A stretch of 64,000 bases of DNA from an uncultured bacterium (lineage in GTDB: Bacteria; Cyanobacteriota; Vampirovibrionia; Gastranaerophilales; Gastranaerophilaceae). Of the stretch, positions 7,578 to 15,223 are shown one piece after another. The translations under genes and the position numbers were made by a program. Below the pieces are notes generated by a model, which was given only the letters and a program-made list of their open reading frames with translations, was not told the DNA's origin and did no database searches. Location: the NCBI GenBank assembly GCA_949284415.1, contig CASDVM010000005.1, forward strand, positions 1 to 64,000, written 5' to 3'. Each line of letters begins with the position of its first letter. The first letter of the stretch is position 1.

Positions 7578-7613
7578 TAATACACTAATCTTCGAAAGAG
7601 GATTAGTGTATTA
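7578..7613 (+). promoter_or_regulatory. 13-bp stem-loop holding the coaX ribosome binding site in its loop
   Basis: TAATACACTAATC (7578-7590) is the exact reverse complement of GATTAGTGTATTA (7601-7613). The 10-nt loop contains AAAGAG, the likely Shine-Dalgarno, and the last stem base is the A of the coaX ATG. No T run follows, so it is not a standard terminator. It may control translation or act as a DNA operator. Confidence 0.6.
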
Positions 7614-8401
7614 TGTTATTAACGGCCGATATTGGAAATACAAGCATTACCCTGGGGCTATTTGAAGAAGATGCCCTTGTAGAAGAATACAGGCTTGCAT
7701 CTGACAAAGATTTATCTCTGGAAGAATATGAAGTTCTTTTGAAAACATTGTTTAAGGATTTTAAAGTAGACGGCTGTATTATATCTTCAGTTGTAGAAGA
7801 GTTAACGCAAAAATTTAAGACAGCAGTTGATAATGTTTTTAAAACAGGTGCAATTATTTTATCAACTGATATAAATACAGGTGTAACAATAGCTCTTGAT
7901 AATCCTGAAGAAGCAGGGGCTGACAGAATTGCCAATGCTGCAGGAGCCTATGTTTTGTATAAACACCCTGTTATTGTAGTTGATTTTGGAACAGCTACAA
8001 CATTTGATATAGTAAATAGCAAAGGAGAATTTGTAGGCGGTATAATTGCTCCCGGATTAAATCTTCAGTTGAAGGCGCTAAATAAATTTACTTCCAAACT
8101 TCCTCGCATCGAAGTTGCTCTTTCAAGTTTTGCAATAGGACATAATACCTCGGATGCAATACTTTCGGGAGTTTTAAGAGGCTCTGCCGCAATGATTGAC
8201 GGTCTTATAGAGCAGTGTGAAAAAGAACTCGGCGGAAAAGCTGTTATTGTTGCAACAGGCGGATATTCAGGCCTTGTCGCAAATTATTTGAAAAGACATT
8301 TTGATTTTATAAACCCGACTTTAACTCTTGAAGGTTTGAGGTATTTGTATCAGATAAACAAATTAGATGTCGTAAGTGAACTGGAGAAAGTTGCCCATTA
8401 A
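7613..8401 (+). CDS. coaX: Type III pantothenate kinase
   Basis: 262 aa. It phosphorylates pantothenate, the first step of coenzyme A synthesis. Motifs of the ASKHA-fold family are visible: DIGNTSITLGL (residues 4-14, phosphate loop), PEEAGADRIANAAGA and VDFGTATTFDIV, plus GGIIAPG. panD, which makes the beta-alanine half of pantothenate, is at 30.3 kb. Its 3' end overlaps the convergent rex gene by 39 nt. Confidence 0.94.
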   Translation: MLLTADIGNTSITLGLFEEDALVEEYRLASDKDLSLEEYEVLLKTLFKDFKVDGCIISSVVEELTQKFKTAVDNVFKTGAIILSTDINTGVTIALDNPEEAGADRIANAAGAYVLYKHPVIVVDFGTATTFDIVNSKGEFVGGIIAPGLNLQLKALNKFTSKLPRIEVALSSFAIGHNTSDAILSGVLRGSAAMIDGLIEQCEKELGGKAVIVATGGYSGLVANYLKRHFDFINPTLTLEGLRYLYQINKLDVVSELEKVAH

Positions 8402-8977
8402 GTTTTCGTTCCATACCTGAACATCTGACGGAACGGAAAGCACAACAGGCGCAAAGTTCCATATATATTTTATGTCGGATTTTACGAGAAATTCTGCCGT
8501 TGACTGTGCAAAACGTGCGGGAACTGTTAAGATTGCGATATCTGCTTCTTCTCTTTTTGCAATGTCAGGAAGTTTTTTAATATCTTGAATTTCCATATTA
8601 TTGACAATTTTACCTATTTTTTCAGGTGAATTATCAAATAATGAAAGGATATTTAAACCGTAGTCTTTGAAATTTCCGTAATTTGCAATGGCTGTTCCAA
8701 GATTTCCTGCCCCTATTATAAAAGCTTTTTTTGTTTTTTTAAAACCCAGTGTCTTTTCTATTGAAATTTTTAATTCCTTAACAATATAGCCGACTCTGTT
8801 TTTGCCCGAGTTGTTTAACAGGTTTATATCTTTTCTGACCTGAGAATCATCGATATTTAACAATACGGCAATCTGTCTGCTGGAAATAAATTCTATTTTT
8901 TTATCTATATAGTCAGTTAATATGCAATGATAAAGGGTAAGCCTGTTTATAACTTTGTCTGAAATTTTTTTATCCAT
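8363..8977 (-). CDS. rex: Redox-sensing transcriptional repressor Rex
   Basis: 204 aa from ATG 8977. The N-terminal winged helix (about residues 1-80, including SSRQIAVLLNIDDSQVRKDI) is followed by a Rossmann domain with the glycine motif GAGNLGTAIANY, which binds NADH/NAD+. Rex represses fermentation and respiration genes when NAD+ is high. The longer frame starting at 9007 is less likely because a TATAAT lies 6 nt upstream of 8977, which implies a leaderless transcript. The 3' end overlaps coaX. Confidence 0.9.
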   Translation of the reverse strand: MDKKISDKVINRLTLYHCILTDYIDKKIEFISSRQIAVLLNIDDSQVRKDINLLNNSGKNRVGYIVKELKISIEKTLGFKKTKKAFIIGAGNLGTAIANYGNFKDYGLNILSLFDNSPEKIGKIVNNMEIQDIKKLPDIAKREEADIAILTVPARFAQSTAEFLVKSDIKYIWNFAPVVLSVPSDVQVWNENLMGNFLQFTYDI

Positions 8978-8983
8978 ACTATT

Positions 8984-8989
8984 ATTATA
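8984..8989 (-). promoter_or_regulatory. -10 box of rex, 6 nt before the ATG
   Basis: On the minus strand TGC-TATAAT (extended -10) ends 6 nt before ATG 8977, so the predicted +1 coincides with the start codon. A terminator lies just upstream (9009-9041), leaving room for little else. Confidence 0.5.
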
Positions 8990-9008
8990 GCATAAATTTC
9001 CATACAAA

Positions 9009-9041
9009 CTAAAAAGGCCTCTTATCGCAGAGGCTTTTTAG
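9009..9041 (-). terminator. Terminator of the 88-aa gene (works in both directions)
   Basis: CTAAAAAG(G)CCTCT pairs with AGAGGCTTTTTAG around a 6-nt loop with one bulged G. A/T tracts on both sides allow termination on either strand. Confidence 0.7.
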
Positions 9042-9079
9042 TTTATATTTTAAAAAGTTGTTTTAAAAAATTGTTTACT

Positions 9080-9346
9080 TTATTTAACATCATTTTTCTC
9101 TTTACCCAGGAAGTAATTTAAAATTCCATATACAGGATTTATCATTACGGCCATTTGGGCACTTTCTTTTGCTTTTTCAGGATTCTTTTTTACCGCGCGG
9201 TAAATCCCTACTGCTGTAGGACTGGATAGCAATGTTGCAAGTAATAATTTATCCTCATTATCGGATTGTTTTTTTTGCTGTTCAACAGGTTTAAGATAAT
9301 ATTGTTGTCCGTTAATTTGTACAGTTTTTACTTCAGGATGTCCCAT
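9080..9346 (-). CDS. Unknown protein of 88 residues
   Basis: The ATG has AAAGGGG about 7 nt upstream. The N-terminus (VKTVQINGQQYYLKPVEQQ) is followed by a polar linker and a C-terminal region rich in Ala/Lys with hydrophobic stretches (LLLATLLSSPTAVGIY and MVINPVYGILNYFLG-like), possibly membrane-associated. No family recognised. It ends just before a good terminator and lies upstream of rex on the same strand. Confidence 0.6.
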   Translation of the reverse strand: MGHPEVKTVQINGQQYYLKPVEQQKKQSDNEDKLLLATLLSSPTAVGIYRAVKKNPEKAKESAQMAVMINPVYGILNYFLGKEKNDVK

Positions 9347-9554
9347 AATTTTCCCCTTTCGTGTTTACTTTTAAAATTTTCCCCTAAGTGATTAATCCCC
9401 TATGTATTATTAAAAAATCATGCAATAAAAAATTGCGTGCGGAATTTTATATATATGTCTTAATATGCGAAAATAGAACTTTTTAATTGTATTAATAAAT
9501 CTTTACAAATACATTTTTATGCATTTTGTAATAGTAAAAATAAGAAAGAGAACG

Positions 9555-9655
9555 CAAAAAAAAATGACGAGGTTGCGATTACATACTCGTCATGCTTATG
9601 AATTATATATGTATTGTTGTGTTAGCTATCTTATCATCAAGCTCTCTCTTATATT
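9555..9655 (-). ncRNA. Candidate small RNA ending in a strong terminator
   Basis: On the minus strand ATGACGAG (9593-9586) pairs with CTCGTCAT (9571-9564) and is followed by nine T. About 60-70 nt upstream is a TATATATATAAT -10-like stretch. No frame of useful length lies between them, so a short RNA of about 90-100 nt is possible. Alternatively this is the distant terminator of the gene at 9777-10091. The rest of the 9347-9776 gap is AT-rich with no gene seen. Confidence 0.35.
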
Positions 9656-9776
9656 ATATATATACCACATAACTAATACTTTATAACTATATGTAAAGAA
9701 ATATTTCTAATTCTTTAGTATTATTTAGAAAAACAAAACATTCTTAAGACTTAGTTTGAAAGACTGCATTGTAAGT

Positions 9777-10091
9777 CTAATTATTTAGGCGTTTTTCTTC
9801 TTCTTTTACAAAGTTAGCAAGGGCTTCAAGATGTTTGTCTTCGATCGCATCAATAAGTTCTTTTACTGATTTAATTTTTCCGAGAGCAAAACCTGTCTCT
9901 GCAAGAAGCACACAATCGTTACAGAGTCTGTATCCTTCATATTCAATCGAACCTGCGAGGCATTTGTTTTTTCCGCAGCAATCGCAGTCAAAGTATTCAT
10001 CTGTAATGTCAGGGTTGTCTTCAATATCGTCTAACCTCATTTGTTCGACTACCTGAGCCATTTCTTCTATAATTTCTTTTTCTGATTTCAT
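9777..10091 (-). CDS. Small Cys-rich (zinc-finger-like) protein
   Basis: 104 aa from ATG 10091, which has GGAGGAATT just upstream. A longer in-frame start at 10178 would translate a repeat element and is rejected. An acidic N-terminal helix (KEIIEEMAQVVEQM) precedes a CDCCGKNKC ... CNDC cluster (about residues 36-65), which could bind one zinc ion. A helical Glu/Lys-rich C-terminus follows. No family recognised. Its 5' leader carries the palindromic repeat at 10100-10136. Confidence 0.65.
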   Translation of the reverse strand: MKSEKEIIEEMAQVVEQMRLDDIEDNPDITDEYFDCDCCGKNKCLAGSIEYEGYRLCNDCVLLAETGFALGKIKSVKELIDAIEDKHLEALANFVKEEEKRLNN

Positions 10092-10099
10092 AAATTCCT

Positions 10100-10136
10100 C
10101 CGCCGCTAGCGCGGTCCCCCTCCCTTTATAAGGGAA
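10100..10136. repeat. Palindromic repeat (CCCTCCC/GGGA type) in a 5' leader
   Basis: It contains CCGC..CTAGCGCGG and the inverted repeat TCCCTT-TAT-AAGGGA (10121-10135). The GC-rich make-up differs from the surroundings and resembles the dispersed C-rich repeats at 26.8, 28.3, 30.1 and 53.2 kb. Confidence 0.55.
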
Positions 10137-10210
10137 GTAAAGTATATATTTAACATTCAATTTTATAGACTTCACCAATTATACGATATAGTCCCTTACC
10201 AGAAAGGTAA

Positions 10211-10921
10211 TTATTTTATAAGAGAGTTCATTTTACTCACTGCTTCAGGCAGCCCTGTAAATACCGCGCGTGAAATTATGCTGTGTCCGATATTTAATTC
10301 TTGCAGCCCTTGTATTTCATGCATCCTGTGAACGTTTTCGTAATTTAGTCCGTGTCCGGCATTGACTTGTAAGCCTAGAGACTGTGCTAATTCTGCCGAT
10401 TTTTTCAGCTTTTGAAATTCCTGTTCTTCCTCTTCGTAGCCGTAGCATTCTGAATATGTGCCTGTATGAAGTTCAATAAATTGTGCACCTGTTTTTGCTG
10501 ATGCTTTCACCTGTTCTTCATCGGGATCAATAAACAAACTTACGATAATTCCTTTATCAAGAAGCGGTTTTATAAATTCCGTAACCTTGTCAAGCTGCCC
10601 TGCAACATCAAGACCACCTTCTGTCGTGATTTCTTGACGTTTTTCAGGTACAAGACAGATTGAATACGGTTTTATATCAAGGGCGATTTTTTGAATATCT
10701 TCTGCCATTGCCATTTCAAGATTTAAACGTGTTTTAAGTTTGCTAATTAATGAATATACGTCTTCATCTTTAATATGGCGTCTGTCTTCTCTTAAATGTG
10801 TAGTGACAGATGATGCGCCGTTTTCTTCTGCAATTTCTGCAGCTTTTTCTACAGATGGTTCAACGCCGCCTCTTGCATTTCTTAATGTTGCTATATGATC
10901 TATATTTACGCCTAATAACAT
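10211..10921 (-). CDS. pdxJ: Pyridoxine 5'-phosphate synthase PdxJ
   Basis: 236 aa from ATG 10921 with AGGAGGT upstream; the longer frame to 10954 only adds translated repeat sequence. PdxJ joins 1-deoxy-D-xylulose 5-phosphate with 3-amino-2-oxopropyl phosphate to give pyridoxine 5'-phosphate (the DXP-dependent vitamin B6 route). Visible features are VNIDHIATLRNARGG at the N-terminus, TTHLREDRRHI (active-site His and Glu), and VNAGHGLNYENV near the C-terminus. No pdxA is in the window. The DXS-like gene at 58 kb may or may not provide its substrate. Confidence 0.94.
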   Translation of the reverse strand: MLLGVNIDHIATLRNARGGVEPSVEKAAEIAEENGASSVTTHLREDRRHIKDEDVYSLISKLKTRLNLEMAMAEDIQKIALDIKPYSICLVPEKRQEITTEGGLDVAGQLDKVTEFIKPLLDKGIIVSLFIDPDEEQVKASAKTGAQFIELHTGTYSECYGYEEEEQEFQKLKKSAELAQSLGLQVNAGHGLNYENVHRMHEIQGLQELNIGHSIISRAVFTGLPEAVSKMNSLIK

Positions 10922-10939
10922 TTTTACCTCCTTATATCT

Positions 10940-10967
10940 GAGATTCCGAAACAAGTTCGGAATGACA
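10940..10967. repeat. Palindromic repeat, family R1
   Basis: GATTCCGAAACAAGTTCGGA followed by ATGAC, lying between murT and pdxJ. It belongs to the same family as copies at 15.2, 18.6, 26.9, 28.5, 30.0 and 53.3 kb. Confidence 0.75.
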
Positions 10968-12293
10968 TTATTTACTTTCTTTTGTTAATTTTAAAAGTGC
11001 CGTGTATGACGGCAGTATGGTTGTTTTACCGTCTGTTGTAGCCTTATCAATTGCTTTTTTTATATTCGGCTCAATGATAATTTTTTCCTGCGGAATTCCT
11101 GCATATTTTAATCTTAATGCCATATCGTTTGCACGTGTACCTGATGTTATGACAAGTTTCTGCGCATTTTTCAATTGCTCGAAATCGCTGTCCCACAGCC
11201 AGGAAATATCCCTTCCGTCTGCATAGTTATCGTTAATTGCAATTACGATATTAGAGTTTAAATCAACGGTTTTCAAAACTTCACTTGCGCCTGTCGGGTT
11301 TTTTATAAGCTGAATTACTGTTTGATTCCCGTTGATCATGCGTTTTTCTGTCCGCCCGAAAATTGCGTGATATGTATCAAGCGCTTTTTGAATTTCTTCC
11401 TGATTTAAGCCGTTCTCAAACGCAAAAGCAATAGAAGCGAGCGCGTTATAAGCATTGTAAAGACCTGAGAGGTTTACCCTAAATTCAAAGGACAAGCCTC
11501 TGTTTTTGACCGTAATTATAGAATAATCATTATATACTTTTACATCGGCAGGATAATTGCATTCTGGGCGTTTATACCCGCATTCGGGACAATAGTAGTG
11601 ACCCTGCTGGGCGAAAAATTGTTTTAAATATTTCAGTTCTTTCCCGCAGGAGCAGTTAAATACTTCTGACGGCGCATTTGATTTATGTGTATATGTGCAG
11701 TCATATTCAACATTTTCAAATCCGTAGTAAACGGCATATTTTGTTGTATTAAATGTCGCAACAATAGGATCATCGGCATTTAAGATAAGTTTCAAGCCCG
11801 CATTTTTAGCTATTGCATTTTTTATAAAGCCTGCAGTTGTATTAAGCTCTCCGTATCTGTCAAGCTGATCGCGGAAAAGGTTTGTAACTACAAGATAATC
11901 AGACTTCATATAGTCGTAGAGTTTTGTCAGATAGGCTTCATCAGATTCTATTACGGCATAATCAAATCGTTTCAGCGGTTCTACTTCAAGCGCAAACACA
12001 TTTGCAACGCCTGTCAGCATATTTGCACCTTTCAAGTTATGAATAACCTTCTGGTTTGCGGTTTCCAGTATATGCGCAATAAGTCCCGATGTTGTTGATT
12101 TACCGTTTGTGCCTGTAATTGTTACAATGCGTTTTTTGACATATTTAGAGCAATATTTTAAAAAATCAGGACAGATTTTTAAAGCAGTCATCCCTGCAAA
12201 AGAGGTGCCGGATGACATGTTTAAAAGTCTTATCCCCATATATGCGCACTTTGCCGTTATTAATGCCGGATAGAATTTTAGTTTCCCTATCAT
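10968..12293 (-). CDS. murT: MurT-like Mur ligase (lipid II isoglutaminyl synthase subunit)
   Basis: 441 aa. The central Mur-ligase ATP loop TGTNGKST (residues 60-67) and a four-Cys zinc site (C214, C216, C235, C238, inserted as in MurT) identify it, with a C-terminal domain of the DUF1727 type. MurT activates the D-Glu alpha-carboxylate of lipid II so that GatD can amidate it with glutamine-derived ammonia. The partner gatD, normally adjacent, is not next to this gene or elsewhere in the window. The neighbours are pdxJ downstream and a divergent membrane protein gene. Confidence 0.87.
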   Translation of the reverse strand: MIGKLKFYPALITAKCAYMGIRLLNMSSGTSFAGMTALKICPDFLKYCSKYVKKRIVTITGTNGKSTTSGLIAHILETANQKVIHNLKGANMLTGVANVFALEVEPLKRFDYAVIESDEAYLTKLYDYMKSDYLVVTNLFRDQLDRYGELNTTAGFIKNAIAKNAGLKLILNADDPIVATFNTTKYAVYYGFENVEYDCTYTHKSNAPSEVFNCSCGKELKYLKQFFAQQGHYYCPECGYKRPECNYPADVKVYNDYSIITVKNRGLSFEFRVNLSGLYNAYNALASIAFAFENGLNQEEIQKALDTYHAIFGRTEKRMINGNQTVIQLIKNPTGASEVLKTVDLNSNIVIAINDNYADGRDISWLWDSDFEQLKNAQKLVITSGTRANDMALRLKYAGIPQEKIIIEPNIKKAIDKATTDGKTTILPSYTALLKLTKESK

Positions 12294-12378
12294 AAATAGT
12301 CCTTTAGACGTATTCTCTTTCCCTCAATGTTATTCTATACTTCTTTATAATAATACAAAAGTAAGAAATAATAAAAAA

Positions 12379-12738
12379 ATGTATTTATTTATTGCAATAA
12401 TTTTTATAGCAGAGTTAATCATTGCCTGTACAATAATTAACTGTATAGTAAAAGCTGACAGAGCGGTGCTCAAGCTTAATCAGTGCGTAACCGCTTTTAA
12501 TCCGCTTGCAAAAACATGCATGCAGTATGCAAGATGTCTGGTTTCCGCTTTCAGCAAATCTTTCGGTAATTTTGTCGCCTATGTTGAAAAAAAGCGCGAG
12601 CAAATTATATTCAAGACAATTTTGATTATTGCTGTCTATTCTCTTTTGTTTATTTTTAAAATAAAATCCGATAAAGTCTCGAAATTTTACAGGCTGGCAG
12701 GCGCAATCCGCGATATAGCGGCAGATTTCGTTGTTTGA
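12379..12738 (+). CDS. Two-segment membrane protein, unknown
   Basis: 119 aa. An N-terminal membrane segment (about 1-22) is followed by a basic, Cys-containing loop or amphipathic region and a second hydrophobic segment (about 79-95), then a basic tail. No family recognised. It heads a run of four small membrane-associated genes (12.4-13.9 kb), which suggests a shared envelope role. No clear ribosome binding site is seen, so the exact start is uncertain. Confidence 0.6.
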   Translation: MYLFIAIIFIAELIIACTIINCIVKADRAVLKLNQCVTAFNPLAKTCMQYARCLVSAFSKSFGNFVAYVEKKREQIIFKTILIIAVYSLLFIFKIKSDKVSKFYRLAGAIRDIAADFVV

Positions 12739-12793
12739 CTTGTAATAATTAAAAAAATATGCTAAAATTATATATGAAAGATGAGGTTATGTT

Positions 12794-13111
12794 ATGAGTA
12801 AAAACAAATCATTTATGTTTGGAATGGGTTTGCTTGCAGGCGTTGTCGGCGGACTTATCGCCGGTGTTTTGTATGCTCCTGAATCAGGAGAAGAATCCAG
12901 ACGCAAAATAAAAGAAGCAGCGTGTGAATTATATGAGAAAAATTCTCCTGCAATCAATGAAGCTAAAAAGCAGGCTTTAGAGAATATTGACTTAATGAAA
13001 TATAAGCTTGAAAGGCAATTTAGAAAATTTAATAATATGATAAAATCAAAGAAACTTCTGAAAGCAAAAGAGCTTGAAGAAATGGACGATGAATACAATT
13101 ATGATAACTAG
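12794..13111 (+). CDS. YtxH-domain protein
   Basis: 105 aa. The N-terminal glycine-rich membrane segment GMGLLAGVVGGLIAGVLYAPE followed by SGEESRRKI is the classic YtxH pattern, here with a helical, charged C-terminal half. YtxH proteins are small membrane-anchored proteins of unclear function, linked to general stress in Firmicutes. A second paralogue lies at 13591-13863. Confidence 0.85.
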   Translation: MSKNKSFMFGMGLLAGVVGGLIAGVLYAPESGEESRRKIKEAACELYEKNSPAINEAKKQALENIDLMKYKLERQFRKFNNMIKSKKLLKAKELEEMDDEYNYDN

Positions 13112-13162
13112 TTATTTTTTGTAATAACTGTATATTTACAATTAAAAAGGAAAAATAAAAAA

Positions 13163-13519
13163 ATGGAAATGTCTCAAATTGCGTTAAATCAAGGCTTAAC
13201 TTTTCTAACCTGGGCAACAGGTATAGTTATAATTGTTGTTGCAGGCTTTCTCGTTAAACTTTTGATAGACCTTTCTGCTCTGGCAAAAAATTTGAACGAA
13301 ACATCAATTATCGTTAATACGGAATTGAAACCGACACTTAAAGAATTAAATCAGACATTGAACTCAATTAATGAAATAGTAAAAAGTACGGATAAGGGAG
13401 TCGGTGATTTCAAATATGCCGTGGGCAAATTTTTCGATAAAACAAAAATCATTTCAGGTACAATCTTCGGCGGATTGATAAAGGGTTTTACAACTGCCTA
13501 CAATCTGTTTAAAAAATAG
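13163..13519 (+). CDS. DUF948-type membrane protein
   Basis: 118 aa. One N-terminal membrane segment (about 14-36) is followed by a long amphipathic helix with heptad character (LSALAKNLNETSIIVNTEL, then LKELNQTLNSINEIV), as in DUF948 proteins. It lies between two YtxH genes; YtxH/DUF948 pairing is common and suggests they act together at the membrane. Molecular role unknown. Confidence 0.75.
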   Translation: MEMSQIALNQGLTFLTWATGIVIIVVAGFLVKLLIDLSALAKNLNETSIIVNTELKPTLKELNQTLNSINEIVKSTDKGVGDFKYAVGKFFDKTKIISGTIFGGLIKGFTTAYNLFKK

Positions 13520-13590
13520 TAGTTTCCGGTGATTATTTGTTTTTTTTGAATTGTTAAAATGTATAAGAAACAGTAAAGGAGATATAAATT

Positions 13591-13863
13591 ATGTCAGCAA
13601 CTAAATTTTTAGCAGGTTTTATAGTCGGCGGTGCAATCGGCGCTATTGCAGGTGTTCTTCTTGCTCCGAAATCAGGTGAAGAAACACGTGCAATGTTGGC
13701 AGACGGCGCTAAAGAAGCTATGAAAAGAGCCGATGAAACTGTAAAAGAAATTCAATCAAAAGCAGATGATGTTGTTTCTGATATGCAAAGAAAAGGTGAT
13801 GAAATCAAAGAAAAACTTCAAAACCTTATCAATCAGCAGAAAGAAGCAAAACAGGAAGCTTAA
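13591..13863 (+). CDS. YtxH-domain protein (second copy)
   Basis: 90 aa with AAAGGAGAT before the ATG. The N-terminal membrane segment GFIVGGAIGAIAGVLLAPKS continues into GEETRAM, the YtxH signature. The rest is a charged, probably coiled-coil helix (repeated KADD, MQRKGDEIKEKLQ). It is the last gene of the cluster and is followed by a perfect terminator. Confidence 0.88.
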   Translation: MSATKFLAGFIVGGAIGAIAGVLLAPKSGEETRAMLADGAKEAMKRADETVKEIQSKADDVVSDMQRKGDEIKEKLQNLINQQKEAKQEA

Positions 13864-13886
13864 AAAAGGGCGGAAGCCCTTTTTTA
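13862..13886 (+). terminator. Intrinsic terminator of the YtxH cluster
   Basis: AAAAAAGGGC, loop GGAA, GCCCTTTTTT: a perfect 10-bp stem with a T run. It can also serve the convergent gene on the minus strand. Confidence 0.88.
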
Positions 13887-13914
13887 ATGCCTGTATAAAT
13901 AAATTTTGAACAGG

Positions 13915-14283
13915 TTATTTATTATTGTTCAATGCATCGTTCAGGGCTTTTTCCAGTACGGTAATTTTGTTTTCAAGAACCTGAATTTTAGCTTCTGCCG
14001 AGGTATTTGATATGGAACCTTTTTCAAGTTCGCGTTTGTATGCATTGAATTTTTCTTTTAAAGAAGTATAAAGAGGCGCAAAGAAGAATATTGCGGAAAT
14101 TTGTCCAAGAATGAATATAATAAGAGTATACAGCGCCATATTTAAAGTCAGGGCATGAGGGGATATTTTTAAAATTTGTGCAATTTGACTGCTCAAAACT
14201 GTTACGCCTGCCGTGTCCTGATAGTTCATTATAATCAGGTATATTAAGATTAATGCTGCTGTTATTGATATGGCTTTTTGCAT
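13915..14283 (-). CDS. Two-segment membrane protein with C-terminal coiled coil
   Basis: 122 aa: membrane segments at about 4-20 and 47-70, then a helical charged tail with heptad repeats (IQVLENKITVLEKALNDAL). The layout resembles LapA/DUF1049 proteins (two membrane helices plus coiled coil), but I see no decisive motif. It ends at the cluster terminator and lies 4 nt downstream of the rluD-family gene, so the two are probably co-transcribed. Confidence 0.7.
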   Translation of the reverse strand: MQKAISITAALILIYLIIMNYQDTAGVTVLSSQIAQILKISPHALTLNMALYTLIIFILGQISAIFFFAPLYTSLKEKFNAYKRELEKGSISNTSAEAKIQVLENKITVLEKALNDALNNNK

Positions 14284-14287
14284 TTTT

Positions 14288-15190
14288 TTAACTCCTTAAA
14301 TATTTTAAAACTTTCTTAATTTTTTCATCAGGTTCTGTTTCAAGTTCTATTATCTCATCTTCAAACGGTTTTGTAAACCTCAAAAAGTATGACTGTAAAA
14401 CCTGCTCATCGGTTTTAACTTTTCCCTGTCCTGCTCCGTATAAAGTGTCATTGTAAACAGGATGGTTTATACTTTTCAGATGAACTCTTATTTGATGTGT
14501 TCTGCCTGTGATAAGTGTTAATTCTATATACGTTGCATCTTTAAATCTTTCAATGACTTTAACAATAGTTTTAGCGGGTTTGCCGTCATCTCTCACCGTC
14601 ATTTTATGAGGCTGATTCGGATTTCGGCCGATTGGCGCGTTTATTTCAAACTCATCTTCTTTAATAATGCCTTTTACTATTGCACGGTATCTTTTGGTAA
14701 CTGTGTGATTTTTAATTTGAGAAGCGAGAAATACGTGCGCTTTGTTATTTTTTGCAGCCATTAATAAGCCTGATGTATTTCTATCAAGTCTGTGTAAAAT
14801 TCCCCGCCTGAATTCTCCGTTTATATCCGATAAATTTTGCCCGTATTTGTATAAGAGTGCGTTAACAAGTGTATTTTCCCGCTCTTGAGATGTCGGATGC
14901 GTAAGCATTCCCGATGGCTTGTTTACTACAAGCATATTTTCATCTTCGTAGACAATATCGAGTGCAATATTTTGTGGTTTAATCTCCAAACTTTTTTGTT
15001 CGGGAATTTCAAAGTCTATTTTGTCGTTTTCTTTTAAAATATAAGAAGGCTTTTTTATGCTGCCGTTTATTTTTACAGAGCCTGATTTTATTAAATTTTG
15101 AATTTTTGAGCGCGACAGCTCAGGCGTTATTTCCGATAAAAAACTGTCCAATCTTTTACTTTCATCATTTTCATCTGTAAAAAATATCAT
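14288..15190 (-). CDS. RluD-family 23S rRNA pseudouridine synthase
   Basis: 300 aa. An N-terminal S4 RNA-binding domain (about 12-75, SRSKIQNLIKSGSVKINGS) precedes the catalytic domain with the RluA-family motif HRLDRNTSGLL, whose Asp is the catalytic residue, and the conserved C-terminal segment TGRTHQIRVHL. These enzymes convert specific uridines of rRNA (RluC, RluD) or tRNA to pseudouridine. The exact site cannot be read from sequence. It is followed by lspA upstream on the same strand, a common lspA-rluD pairing. Confidence 0.93.
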   Translation of the reverse strand: MIFFTDENDESKRLDSFLSEITPELSRSKIQNLIKSGSVKINGSIKKPSYILKENDKIDFEIPEQKSLEIKPQNIALDIVYEDENMLVVNKPSGMLTHPTSQERENTLVNALLYKYGQNLSDINGEFRRGILHRLDRNTSGLLMAAKNNKAHVFLASQIKNHTVTKRYRAIVKGIIKEDEFEINAPIGRNPNQPHKMTVRDDGKPAKTIVKVIERFKDATYIELTLITGRTHQIRVHLKSINHPVYNDTLYGAGQGKVKTDEQVLQSYFLRFTKPFEDEIIELETEPDEKIKKVLKYLRS

Positions 15191-15194
15191 GTTG

Positions 15195-15220
15195 CTATCC
15201 TGAATTTATTTCAGGGTCTC
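15195..15220. repeat. Degenerate R1 palindromic repeat
   Basis: ATCCTGAATTTATTTCAGGG followed by TCTC lies in the short gap between lspA and the rluD-family gene. It is a slightly degraded copy of the R1 family. Confidence 0.6.
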
Positions 15221-15223
15221 CTG

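Noticed and set aside
7578..7613. coaX hairpin as an ordinary terminator of the 69-aa gene
   Set aside because: It lacks a T run and overlaps the ribosome binding site and ATG of coaX.
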